A model generated the notes under the pieces. The model had not been told where the DNA came from. It was given only the letters and a program-made list of their open reading frames with translations, and did no database searches. The translations under genes were made by a program, and so were the position numbers. A DNA stretch of 64,000 nucleotides from Terriglobales bacterium (lineage in GTDB: Bacteria > Acidobacteriota > Terriglobia > Terriglobales > Acidobacteriaceae), in the NCBI GenBank assembly GCA_035561515.1, contig DATMXP010000045.1, forward strand, positions 1 to 64,000, written 5' to 3'. Each line of letters opens with the position of its first letter. The first letter of the stretch is position 1. Positions 17,801 through 25,031 of this stretch are shown piece after piece.

Positions 17801-17931
17801 GGCACCAGTGCTTGCGATTCGTCAACAACCGTTCCCTGGATCGTACCGCTCGCGGTAGCCTGCGCGAAAACGTTTGCGGTACCAAAAACAATCAGCAGAG
17901 ATAGCAACAATAGCTGCAAATATCTCCTCAT
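14875..17931 (-). CDS. TonB-dependent receptor, Oar-like
   Basis: This 1018-aa outer-membrane receptor has a signal peptide (about 1-23, ending VFAQ). A carboxypeptidase-regulatory-like domain follows (about 27-110, IQGTVVDESQALVPGATV). A plug domain spans about 120-235, with ITPREVEELPLVGRDAANLAYLAPGV split over its start. The beta-barrel ends in Phe (GVRFSF), the usual last residue. This Oar-like architecture without SusD is typical of acidobacterial receptors. GGAGG lies 8 nt before the ATG. Placement among xylan-acting enzymes suggests uptake of xylo-oligosaccharides or aldouronic acids, but specificity is inference. It does not share the TAGTTC-N7-GAAYTA promoter element. Confidence 0.88.
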   Translation of the reverse strand: MRRYLQLLLLSLLIVFGTANVFAQATASGTIQGTVVDESQALVPGATVVISSKSTGSSRTVTTDETGHYRFDLLSAGKYSVKVTKQGFSSQVQNVELLVGQTATANATLKPGAITETVEVTDVAPIVDVNKTSVSQSITPREVEELPLVGRDAANLAYLAPGVKAADSYDPTKSRYAVMSVNGSDGRNVNMTVNGIDNKDNTVGGPVMQLPLEGVQEFQISTQRFSAENGRSQGAAINVITKSGTNNYHGSVFGFFRDAALNADEKQADGKGGQDKAHPDYSRQFFGGSIGGPFIKNKLFGFFTIERERESQGLTESGNALTELTLAASNGLAAQPAATIPRPFYETRYNGRMDWTINNHNTAYVSYSSQANNSLNDQSDGTGDLTNGNFTVNHLQVANITLTSQISNTMVNQFTAGFQYWNNLIDSSISAPLVVFPSASFGTNTNVPQNSVQRKWQFKDDISKTIGKHTLKAGVDFIHTPVQGGFFKFSSTLEIDFNKNPSAILADPATYPQGFATPGLITGMSYATGDPTFLVSAKQLGFYFQDDWKVTPRLNLNLGLRWDKDWNALGESDVLENRTYQVLKANPNPISDPFVNSLPHSYNRAFSPRVGFSYDLTGAGTHVLRGGFGLYYGNTFQNIPLFMEQQANPTIFQTVLSLSANDEVPGTGGITLNNWRYGVDPMPTLPGPSSTLAPRSVGRLIDPRYQPPVSEEFNIGYSWAVNPASVVEVEYTHVLGLHENKTINIGQRVSQGLNSAGDDVVLVRPLDQYTGSQFSSVRVEESINRNRYDGVNFSYRQRMSHRFSLNANYTLAWAYGYDGGGGPNTIFRNYARDGYRPLDPVEWGPSTNDERHHVTVSGLFELPFGMQLAPIMQFGSARPYQLSNSDNPLNPGGGTATAVLVPKSNPNDYFAYANDGAAARICYYVTGDCRISDYAPVRGDMFFQLDMSLAKTFKIGEKANLKFVAQAFNLTNRANYGNNFGGDVADPDSFGHPIGFINPSSTYIPRSTWGEFGVRFSF

Positions 17932-18473
17932 AACTTCACTTCCTCCTGGAGGTGGATCGGTTCGAAATGTAGATCGGTTTGGATCGTGAGTCGCATCGCC
18001 TCGCAGTTGTGGCTTGGCGGCGGCTTCGCGGTACGTGTATTTGGCCCCGGGCAGTTTTCCCCGAGAATGGTCTATTCGTCCCCACGATGAACAGACCGGT
18101 CCCTAAGGTCGGGGCAATTCTGCGACCAGACCCACGGTCCATGCTAACTCGCTGAATCTAAGGGAATCGCCGGATCAGTGCTAAGGCGGAGATGCCGCCA
18201 AGCTCTGGAAATATGGAGATTTTAATTGGCGAAATACCACTTTTCATATGTGCCGAGGTATGTAGCGCTGATGAAAAGGGAGAGAATGCATCGTATCGTA
18301 ATCCGAGGTTTCGTCCCCGGGGCATGTGGGCTGGGCCTGAGCCTCCGGTCATTCTCGAATGCGGGCAAACCCGAGGCACCTCCCCTGTCTCTAAGCCTCA
18401 ACTTACTGCAAATTCCTGCCGGGAGACCAGTTTCAACTCACGGGAGGGTCGCAGAAATTTATGGAGGCTTTCC
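17932..18473. other. Divergent intergenic region, TonB receptor / DUF5818-like gene
   Basis: The stretch holds the ribosome site of the receptor (17938-17950, minus strand) and that of the plus-strand gene (GGAGG at 18463-18467). I could not find a strong -35/-10 pair for either gene, nor the inverted repeat seen at the esterase genes. Short open frames here lack ribosome sites. Confidence 0.4.
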
Positions 18474-18935
18474 GTGAGAAGAACTTTAGCCGTTTGTCTC
18501 TTCACCATCGCAACGTTCACATGGGCAGTGGCCCAGAACCCCGGCAGTACCAACCCCGGCAGTACTACCCCGGGCGCCACTCCCTCACAGACTCAATCCG
18601 GAAGCACCGGAGCGACTCAGTCGCAATCGGGTGCCACGTCGGGATCGCAAACCCCGATGTCCGACGCGCCGATCACTCAGGGCTGCCTCGGCGGCAGCAA
18701 CGGAGGATACACGCTGACCGACAACGCCGGCACAACCTACAACTTGAAGTTCCCCGCCAACGCGAACGTCTCCGTGCTGTCTTCGCACGTTGGCGAATCC
18801 GTGGCAGTGATGGGCGACATCCAAGGATCGGGCAAGACCGGCCAGACCATCAACGTCAGCAGGATTGGCAAAGGAACCACCACGTGTTCTTCCGGTACCT
18901 CCGCTCAGCCACAGACGCAAACGCCTAAACCGTAA
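18474..18935 (+). CDS. Secreted Ser/Gly/Thr-rich protein, DUF5818-like
   Basis: A GTG start at 18474 with GGAGG 6 nt upstream gives 153 aa. The signal peptide (about 1-21, ending WAVAQ) is followed by a low-complexity Gly/Ser/Thr/Gln linker (about 22-60). A compact domain (about 64-135) then shows GCLGGSNGGYTLTDNAGTTY and a later HVGESVAVMGDI, the pattern of the small acidobacterial DUF5818-type domain, an OB-like beta fold. It ends in a Gln/Thr/Pro tail. It is exported and its function is unknown. Confidence 0.65.
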   Translation: MRRTLAVCLFTIATFTWAVAQNPGSTNPGSTTPGATPSQTQSGSTGATQSQSGATSGSQTPMSDAPITQGCLGGSNGGYTLTDNAGTTYNLKFPANANVSVLSSHVGESVAVMGDIQGSGKTGQTINVSRIGKGTTTCSSGTSAQPQTQTPKP

Positions 18936-18954
18936 TCAGAGCGAGACAAAAGAA

Positions 18955-19018
18955 AAGGTGCTGAGCCTTTCTGCGCCCAGCACCTTCGCTGCCAAAAAGG
19001 ACCGGTTCGCCGGTCCTT
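18955..19018 (-). terminator. Bidirectional terminator between convergent genes
   Basis: AAGGACCGG (18997-19005), a TTCG tetraloop and CCGGTCCTT (19010-19018) form a perfect 9-bp stem. On the minus strand it is followed by TTTTT, ending CE15-2. A second hairpin (AAGGTGCTG with CAGCACCTT, about 18956-18986) serves the plus-strand gene. Confidence 0.85.
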
Positions 19019-19025
19019 AATTATG

Positions 19026-21287
19026 TTAAGGAATTACCACGCGGAGCGAGTTCGAGAATGATCCGCCGGTGTACGTTCCCATAATCCTCAGCACGGACGG
19101 TGTACCCGACGTGCCCGCCGTTGCCGGGAAGGTCAAAGTGGTCGCTTTGATGCTGCCCGGGAGCAGGTCGCCTGGTGACGGCAGGTTGCCTGTTGCGCTT
19201 ACGCCGCCAAGCGTCGCCGCGGTCACTCGGATCGCACGCACCGTTGCGGTCCCGTTGTTTTTCACGGTCAGGGCCGCTCGATAAGTTCCATTTGTGTTCT
19301 TCGTCAGCACGGCCGTAATCGTGATCTGTGCTTTGACCGGAGTGACCGTTTCCGGTTCGCTCCAAGCCGCGCCGGCATCGGGAGCACCAACGCTGTAGTG
19401 ATACCGGACAAGCAGCGGATCCACAACGTTCGTGCTGATGAAGCCGGGTCCGGCAGCATTGCCAGAACCGCGAGTGGCTTGTTTGCCCAGCGCGGTGAAA
19501 ACAACGTTCTTCACGATACCGCCATCGCAAGCGGTGGCCGCGTTGTTGATCAGCGAATTCTGATAGTTCTGGCCGGGTCCCGGATGCCAGGCGTTGTCAC
19601 CAGCGTCGACAACGTAGGACTGCTCCGGCATCATGACCGTCAAGGTCCGAGAAGTGCCGTCCGGACACGATACGTCCGCCTGCACGCTTGCGCCTTGCCA
19701 CTGCCCATACGGCCCAAAGTAAGTGCTTGTGGGCTGCGAACCTACCGGCACCGTTATAGTTGCTGCCTGGTGATTGCCCGGCATGGAGACTTCGTACCCG
19801 GCATAAAGCGTGTCACCGGTATTGATCGGCAGTTGGGGACCGGGCGTGGAGAGAACTACGGTGGCGTCTCCCGGGACCCAATCGTTCTGGAAGACCGGGT
19901 TGTTGGTGCCCCACCAATCCGTCCAACGGGCCGCGTCGATGTTGTTAAACGGCGTGACCTTGGTCTCCGTGTTTGCAGTAGCGTCATCAAACAAATACTT
20001 GCGTACCCAAGAGTTGATCACCGGCACCTGAATTGCCGGCACCGAGCAGTGGCCGTGTGCGCCGTCGATGAAGAAGCCGAAGCGGTCTCCAATACCGAGC
20101 GTCTCGTAGATCTTCTGGGTTGCGCGCGACGAGATCGTGTTGGCGCGATTGGAAAGCCAGAAGTAATCGGTGTTGCCCGTCTGTAACAGCGCACGGGGAG
20201 CGACCATCGCCATCAACTCGTGATGGTCATGCGGAAGTTTGTAGACATCGTTGCCCCAGAACTTCCACATCTGGCTACCGAACCAGTTGGTGTCGGTGTG
20301 GTCCAGGTTTTCCACCACATTCTCGGCTTCAATCTGGGTCGAGGTACGCCAGGCCGGTGCTCCACCGCCGCCGTTTTCCTGAGCGACCGTGAGAGCAATG
20401 CGCTCGTCGAAAGCGCCGGCGTATAGAGCCATCTTCCCGGCATACGAACAACCGGTCACCATAAGCTTGCTCATGTTGATCGGCAGCGGGTTCGTCGCCT
20501 GCTGGGTCGCGATCTTCATGCCGTCAATCACGCGGCTCACGCCCCAGGACCAAGCGGCATACTGCCCCGAATTTGAGCCATCGGGGAAACCGTTGGCTGC
20601 ATTGCAATTCGACGCTGCTGCCATTCCCGCGCAAAACTCGGGATAGAGTTTGTAGAAATTGTCAGTCCTTCTGGCCCCGCCATATGTCGTGGTCGAGTTA
20701 TGCGGGAAATCACAACTTGCGATCGGCAGGCCGGTGAAAACCGATGCTCCAAGGCTGCCCGTACCCAGGTTTGAGCTGCCGGCAGAACCGGTCATCGGGA
20801 TAATCGCCGGGAAACCGCCGTCGGGCGCCGCTACGCTTGGAATGTAGCAGCGAGTCGTGATGGTTGCCGTGACATCGGCGCCGTTAACGTTTCGGGTAAC
20901 GTTGATCACAAGCGTGCCACGGGTTGGCGCCGTGGCTGGCGTGTAAGTGGCTGTGATGGTGCAATCGTGACAATCAGGCTTGGGGCCAAGCTCGTACTTC
21001 TCCATGGCCGCCTTAATCTCGTTGCGCCGTTGTTCCCAACTTGCGAACGAGGTGTCGCGCCTTCCGTCCGCGAAAAAGACGAACGGGTCCGGCAACGGCC
21101 GGATGATCGGAAGATGAGCGAAATCCGGGAACGCTGGTGCCTCGAAGCTCGCACCTGTATTCTCGACGTTGTAAACGAGGGGGATTGAATCCTGCGCGAA
21201 CGCTGCCACGCCCGCAGCTGACACGAACAGCAGCAACATCAGCAAAACATGAGCTGCAGTACTTCCAGGGTGATGCTGACCTTTCAT
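19026..21287 (-). CDS. CE15-type glucuronoyl esterase with extra C-terminal domain (paralog 2)
   Basis: This secreted 753-aa esterase belongs to the same family as the genes at 1005 and 22816. The start at 21287 is preferred over an upstream in-frame ATG because AGGAG lies 7 nt before it and the signal peptide (ending AAFAQ) begins there. GCSYAGK holds nucleophile Ser281, QENGGGG holds Glu304, and AHGHC holds His411/His413. Unlike its paralogs it carries about 105 extra residues at the C-terminus, starting near QITITAVLTKN, with an Ig/CARDB-like beta pattern (ALTVKNNGTATVRAIRV). Such a domain could aid binding or display. A PEP-CTERM gene lies 172 bp upstream on the same strand. Confidence 0.85.
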   Translation of the reverse strand: MKGQHHPGSTAAHVLLMLLLFVSAAGVAAFAQDSIPLVYNVENTGASFEAPAFPDFAHLPIIRPLPDPFVFFADGRRDTSFASWEQRRNEIKAAMEKYELGPKPDCHDCTITATYTPATAPTRGTLVINVTRNVNGADVTATITTRCYIPSVAAPDGGFPAIIPMTGSAGSSNLGTGSLGASVFTGLPIASCDFPHNSTTTYGGARRTDNFYKLYPEFCAGMAAASNCNAANGFPDGSNSGQYAAWSWGVSRVIDGMKIATQQATNPLPINMSKLMVTGCSYAGKMALYAGAFDERIALTVAQENGGGGAPAWRTSTQIEAENVVENLDHTDTNWFGSQMWKFWGNDVYKLPHDHHELMAMVAPRALLQTGNTDYFWLSNRANTISSRATQKIYETLGIGDRFGFFIDGAHGHCSVPAIQVPVINSWVRKYLFDDATANTETKVTPFNNIDAARWTDWWGTNNPVFQNDWVPGDATVVLSTPGPQLPINTGDTLYAGYEVSMPGNHQAATITVPVGSQPTSTYFGPYGQWQGASVQADVSCPDGTSRTLTVMMPEQSYVVDAGDNAWHPGPGQNYQNSLINNAATACDGGIVKNVVFTALGKQATRGSGNAAGPGFISTNVVDPLLVRYHYSVGAPDAGAAWSEPETVTPVKAQITITAVLTKNTNGTYRAALTVKNNGTATVRAIRVTAATLGGVSATGNLPSPGDLLPGSIKATTLTFPATAGTSGTPSVLRIMGTYTGGSFSNSLRVVIP

Positions 21288-21331
21288 AATTGCTCCTCTT
21301 TGGGTTACGGGGCCCAAAGCCGCGAGCACAC

Positions 21332-21373
21332 GGCTCGCGACGAGAGAACAGATTTTGTTTGACAGCACAACTA
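21332..21373 (-). promoter_or_regulatory. Degenerate copy of the shared leader element, CE15-2
   Basis: On the minus strand TAGTTG-TGC-x-GTC-AAACAA (21373 to about 21355) aligns to the TAGTTCGTGCCCTGAATTAA-type element with one deletion. It is followed 32 nt later by GTCGCGAGC, close to GTYGYAARC. No clear -35/-10 pair accompanies it. It may be a decayed copy; the match is weak. Confidence 0.25.
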
Positions 21374-21459
21374 AATAGACTCGCGATTTCCGGTCCTAAG
21401 GCCTTCATTCATACTTTCTTGAACGGCGGTGGGAGACCGTTAACCGCGACCGCCTGCTT

Positions 21460-21963
21460 CTAACGTTTACGGCGGACCAAGCCCAACCCGGCCAGGCCCA
21501 TGCCGAGCAGCAGCATGCTTGCCGGTTCCGGAACCATAAAGCTGGCAGATTGGAAGGACGTTGCATCGGACGCGCCTGCGGCATCGCTGAACAGGATCGA
21601 CGCCTGCACCAGGTACAGCGTCGTTCCTGGCGTGTTCGGCCCAGCGGTCACCGTGAACAACTCACCAGAAAAGAAATCACCCGGATTCAGGAACAGCGGA
21701 GTGTTCGCGAAGAACGGTGTGTCGTCAAACAACAACCCTGCTGGCGACGTGACGATCGAGATCCCGTCCAGATATACCGGGCCAACATTCGCACCAGGTG
21801 CCGTGATCGTGCCGGTGAAGGAAAGAGTGGTTCCGGTTGAGATAAGCGCCGGTTGCGGGTCGAGCACAAACGTCAGGCTATCGGCGCGCGCAAGAGGAGC
21901 CGAAAGCACCACACCCGCCATCAGCACCATCAAAAAGAGAGTCACTATCGATTTGCGATTCAT
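21460..21963 (-). CDS. Small PEP-CTERM protein
   Basis: This 167-aa exported protein (start MNRKSIV at 21963, with AGGGA a few bases upstream) has a signal peptide ending about residue 27. A beta-rich body follows, then the classic sorting tail VPEPASMLLLGMGLAGLGL plus RRKR. It should be processed by an exosortase encoded elsewhere. It is transcribed toward CE15-2, 172 bp away, without an obvious terminator with a T tract between them. The two may therefore share the promoter near 22104-22131. The body shows no family I recognise. Confidence 0.8.
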   Translation of the reverse strand: MNRKSIVTLFLMVLMAGVVLSAPLARADSLTFVLDPQPALISTGTTLSFTGTITAPGANVGPVYLDGISIVTSPAGLLFDDTPFFANTPLFLNPGDFFSGELFTVTAGPNTPGTTLYLVQASILFSDAAGASDATSFQSASFMVPEPASMLLLGMGLAGLGLVRRKR

Positions 21964-22103
21964 AATGTTCCCTGTCGTTTCTTTCTCCAAAGTGAATGCA
22001 GGTTCGCGCGCTTGTCGCTTGCGAATGGCCTGCTGTAGTGCGAACTGCCCCGTTGGTTCGGTCCCGCGTGCTTTAGTTTGATACCCAAATTAAACAGTGC
22101 GAA

Positions 22104-22131
22104 AGACTATACCTTTGTTTCTCGTTGTCAA
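22104..22131 (-). promoter_or_regulatory. Putative promoter of PEP-CTERM/CE15-2 unit
   Basis: On the minus strand TTGACA (22131-22126) is followed after 16 nt by TAGTCT (22109-22104), which sits inside TATAGTCT. It lacks the downstream GAAYTA half-site of the other esterase promoters. It lies about 140 bp before the PEP-CTERM gene. Confidence 0.5.
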
Positions 22132-22400
22132 CCGAAAAATACAAATCTGGGTCGGATACCGCGACCGACAGGGTGCTCGTCTAAATCGATTTTGCAATTA
22201 CCGCTCCAAGTGTCGCCGAGAGCGAAATCAACAACTTGCAACCGATTTGTGACGGGCAAACTAACAATGTTTGCACTTCGTGGGAACAAAAGTTTTCTTT
22301 CTCGCGTGATCCCCGTGCACCAACACGGTTAAGCTAACCCTCGGCGTTACGGCCGCCATTCGCGGACAGAAACGAGCGTCGCCTGGACGCATATCAGTGC

Positions 22401-22444
22401 TTGACAGCAATGGATCACATGCATATAGTTTCCGGCGCGAACTA
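22401..22444 (+). promoter_or_regulatory. Promoter and inverted-repeat site of CE15-3
   Basis: TTGACA (22401-22406), a 17-nt spacer and TATAGT (22424-22429) are overlapped by TAGTTT-N7-GAACTA (22426-22444). GTTGCAAGC follows at 22501-22509. The predicted leader to the ATG at 22816 is about 380 nt. This is the third instance of the shared promoter element. Confidence 0.7.
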
Positions 22445-22603
22445 AACGATTGTTCGCCATCTCGGTTAGAACATTTCTTTTTTCTGACCTGCGCAGCTCC
22501 GTTGCAAGCCGACGGGAGCGCTAACTTGCGGTACGCGCTGAGCACGCTTCGCCACTGACGCCAAATTCCTAAGGGAGCCTCACGTGAACCAGGCCACTCC
22601 GGA

Positions 22604-22622
22604 TAGTTCAGACCATGAACTA
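22604..22622 (+). promoter_or_regulatory. Second inverted-repeat site in CE15-3 leader
   Basis: TAGTTC-N7-GAACTA is the most symmetric copy, with perfect 6+6 half-sites. It lies 178 bp after the promoter copy and has no -35 of its own, as with the second copy in the CE15-1 leader. The remaining leader to 22815 has no supported gene. Confidence 0.55.
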
Positions 22623-22815
22623 ACTCTGACGGTACAGGTTTGCGAAGCAGTTCCCCTCCCTGCACGAAGTTCACCGCAACTACTGCCGCGACGGTGCAAC
22701 TGGCTTTGCCATGCTTCCTACACGCGTTACGCGTCCGAACCGCCCTTGCAAGAGCACTCCCTTCCGTTCAAGAGAAATCAGGACATACATACAGAACAAA
22801 CTCAGGAGAATCATC

Positions 22816-24711
22816 ATGTTCAGGGTCCAAAATACCTTTCATCGCGTCACACCACTCTTGTCGGCTGTAATACTGCTGGTCTTATCGGCTCTGGCAGTCC
22901 CTGCATTCGCGCAAGACAGCATTCCTTTGGTTTATAACGTCGAGAACACAGGTGCGGCTTTCCAGGCGCCTGGCTTCCCGGATTTCGCCCATCTACCGAT
23001 TATTCGCCCGTTACCAGATCCGTTCCGTTTTTATGACGGAACGTACGACACCTCCTTCAGCAACTGGGAGAGGCGGCGCAACGAAGTGAAAGCCGCCATC
23101 GAGAAGTACGAGATTGGCCCGAAGCCTGATTGTCATGACTGCGCGATCGCAGCTACCTACACCCCAGCGGCGGCAGGATCGAACGCCGGAACGCTGCAGG
23201 TGATCGTTACGCGCAACGGCAAAACGGTTACGTTGAACTCTCGCGTCTACATTCCGCAGGGAATGGGCAACGGACCATACCCCGTGTTAATTCCTATGTC
23301 GCTCGCATTCCCGCCGTTCTTTGTTCCCCCAATTCCGAACTATGGAAGCATGCCGGCCAGCGTCTTCTCGACGCGCCCGATCGCGACGATCGACTTTTTC
23401 CATAACGACGTCACCAACTATTGTTTCTTTGCACCATGCAACTTCTCGGGCGACCCGTTCTACCAGATGTATCCTGAACTTTGTGCTGGTACATCGTGCA
23501 GTGGGACGAGCAACTCGGGCCAGTACGCCGCCTGGGCCTGGGGCGTGAGCCGACTCATCGATGGCATCGAGATCGCCACGCATCAGTCGGTCAATCCGCT
23601 GCCCATCGACCTGAAGCGCATCGCGGTAACCGGCTGCTCCTATGCGGGCAAGATGGCGCTCTTCTCCGGGGCGCTCGATGAACGGATTGCCCTTACGCTT
23701 CCCCAGGAAAGCGGTGGCGGTGGCGCAACAGCGTGGCGTGTGTCGCAAGAGATTGAGGCCACCCGTGTTGTCGAGAGCCTGACACGCACCGATCACAACT
23801 GGTTCGCTGGACAGTTGTTCGAGTTCAGCGACAACAACGTGTACAAACTCCCGTATGACCATCACGAATTGTTAGCCATGGTGGCGCCTCGCGCCCTGTT
23901 GGAAACCGGCAACACCGATTTCCTCTGGCTCTCAAACAAGGCCAACTACGTTGCAGCCCGTGGAGCACAGAAGGTCTACAACACGCTTGGTATCGGAGAC
24001 CGGTTTGGCTTTGTCATCGATGGCGGACACGGACATTGCCAGGTGCCGACCTCTCAGAACCCTGCGATTGCGGCCTTCGTCGACAAATACCTCCTCGGCG
24101 ATACGTCAGTCACAACGGATGTGCAGGTTCATCCATATGGGTCGTTCGACTACGCTCGCTGGATCGAGTGGTGGGGGAGCAACAATCCGAAGTTCCCGCG
24201 CGATTGGAATCCTGGAAACGGCACGCTGGTCGCGTTCATGAATCGGCCGCTCGACATCGGTGTGGGCGATAACGTTCTGGCGGGATATGGCCTCTACCTG
24301 GACGGTGCTCACCCGGACGCGACAATCGACGTGGCCGGAGCAACGGTCCAGACGGATATCTCCTGTCCGGATGGCAGCTCCTATACGCTGACCGTTCCGC
24401 TGCCTGACCAGTCCTACTCAATCCCTACCCTCGACAACGCCTGGTACCCATCACCGAATCAGAAGAGCACGTCGACCTATCAGGGATCGGTGGCGAACAT
24501 CTCGACAGCCGCTTGCAGTGGTGGACTTGCGAAGAGCAGCTACTTCAGCGCGTTGGGAAAACAAGCCACATCGGGAGCCGGAAATCCGGCAGGACCGGGT
24601 TTCACCAGCACCGATACCACTGATCCTCTTAACGTAAGGTTCCACTGCACGACTGATGGCGCCACTGGCGCCGGCGGAAGCTGGAGCCCAACTACAACCG
24701 TTAAGTACTAA
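22816..24711 (+). CDS. CE15-type glucuronoyl esterase (paralog 3)
   Basis: This 631-aa secreted esterase starts at 22816, where CAGGAG lies 7 nt upstream and the signal peptide (ending PAFAQ) begins; upstream in-frame codons fall in the leader. GCSYAGK holds nucleophile Ser275, QESGGGG holds Glu298 and GHGHC holds His405/His407. The block SIPLVYNVENTGA at the mature N-terminus is almost identical in all three paralogs. It should break ester links between lignin and glucuronoxylan. It is monocistronic, with a strong terminator 26 nt after the stop, and is followed by the GH51 arabinofuranosidase. Confidence 0.86.
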   Translation: MFRVQNTFHRVTPLLSAVILLVLSALAVPAFAQDSIPLVYNVENTGAAFQAPGFPDFAHLPIIRPLPDPFRFYDGTYDTSFSNWERRRNEVKAAIEKYEIGPKPDCHDCAIAATYTPAAAGSNAGTLQVIVTRNGKTVTLNSRVYIPQGMGNGPYPVLIPMSLAFPPFFVPPIPNYGSMPASVFSTRPIATIDFFHNDVTNYCFFAPCNFSGDPFYQMYPELCAGTSCSGTSNSGQYAAWAWGVSRLIDGIEIATHQSVNPLPIDLKRIAVTGCSYAGKMALFSGALDERIALTLPQESGGGGATAWRVSQEIEATRVVESLTRTDHNWFAGQLFEFSDNNVYKLPYDHHELLAMVAPRALLETGNTDFLWLSNKANYVAARGAQKVYNTLGIGDRFGFVIDGGHGHCQVPTSQNPAIAAFVDKYLLGDTSVTTDVQVHPYGSFDYARWIEWWGSNNPKFPRDWNPGNGTLVAFMNRPLDIGVGDNVLAGYGLYLDGAHPDATIDVAGATVQTDISCPDGSSYTLTVPLPDQSYSIPTLDNAWYPSPNQKSTSTYQGSVANISTAACSGGLAKSSYFSALGKQATSGAGNPAGPGFTSTDTTDPLNVRFHCTTDGATGAGGSWSPTTTVKY

Positions 24712-24736
24712 CCGCAAACTTGTTGTGCTGTGCAGA

Positions 24737-24766
24737 AGGCCCGCTTACACGAGCGGGCCTCTTTTT
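24737..24766 (+). terminator. Rho-independent terminator of CE15-3
   Basis: AGGCCCGC (24737-24744) pairs with GCGGGCCT (24753-24760), followed by CTTTTT. Confidence 0.9.
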
Positions 24767-24828
24767 GCGGCGTATTGTCGGAGCTTGTCACTGAATCCAA
24801 ACTCCAGATGAGGCATCATTAAGGTAGA

Positions 24829-24898
24829 GCCGGGAGTCGCCGAAAGGCCACACTCGACCTCAGCAGGCCACGCGGGCTTGAGCGTGACGACTCCCGGC
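24829..24898. ncRNA. Candidate structured RNA or long inverted repeat
   Basis: GCCGGGAGTCG (24829-24839) is perfectly complementary to CGACTCCCGGC (24888-24898), enclosing 48 nt. Inside, CACGC can pair with GCGTG near the 3' side. The element lies between the CE15-3 terminator and the GH51 gene, with no reading frame and no T tract, so it is not an ordinary terminator. It could be a small RNA, a leader structure or a mobile palindrome. Strand cannot be decided. Confidence 0.45.
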
Positions 24899-24992
24899 AC
24901 ACACCATCTTCGTGCGTAAACCTTCTCGGGGATCTCCGTTCACAGAATGGCCCTTGCACTCTGCACTACTCGCATCGGTTTTGAAGCTGATA

Positions 24993-25008
24993 GAGTAATC
25001 GTTTACTC
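24993..25008 (+). promoter_or_regulatory. Palindromic site upstream of GH51 gene
   Basis: GAGTAA-TCGT-TTACTC is a perfect 6+6 inverted repeat ending 23 bp before the ATG at 25032. It does not match the TAGTTC-N7-GAAYTA element, so a different regulator may act here. It might also be an RNA hairpin near the ribosome site. Confidence 0.45.
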
Positions 25009-25031
25009 AGGCTGTTCCGTGGAGAAATCGA

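Noticed and set aside
14875..17931. SusC/SusD-type utilisation locus
   Set aside because: The receptor has an Oar-like architecture and no SusD-like lipoprotein lies next to it; the 139-aa lipoprotein is too small.
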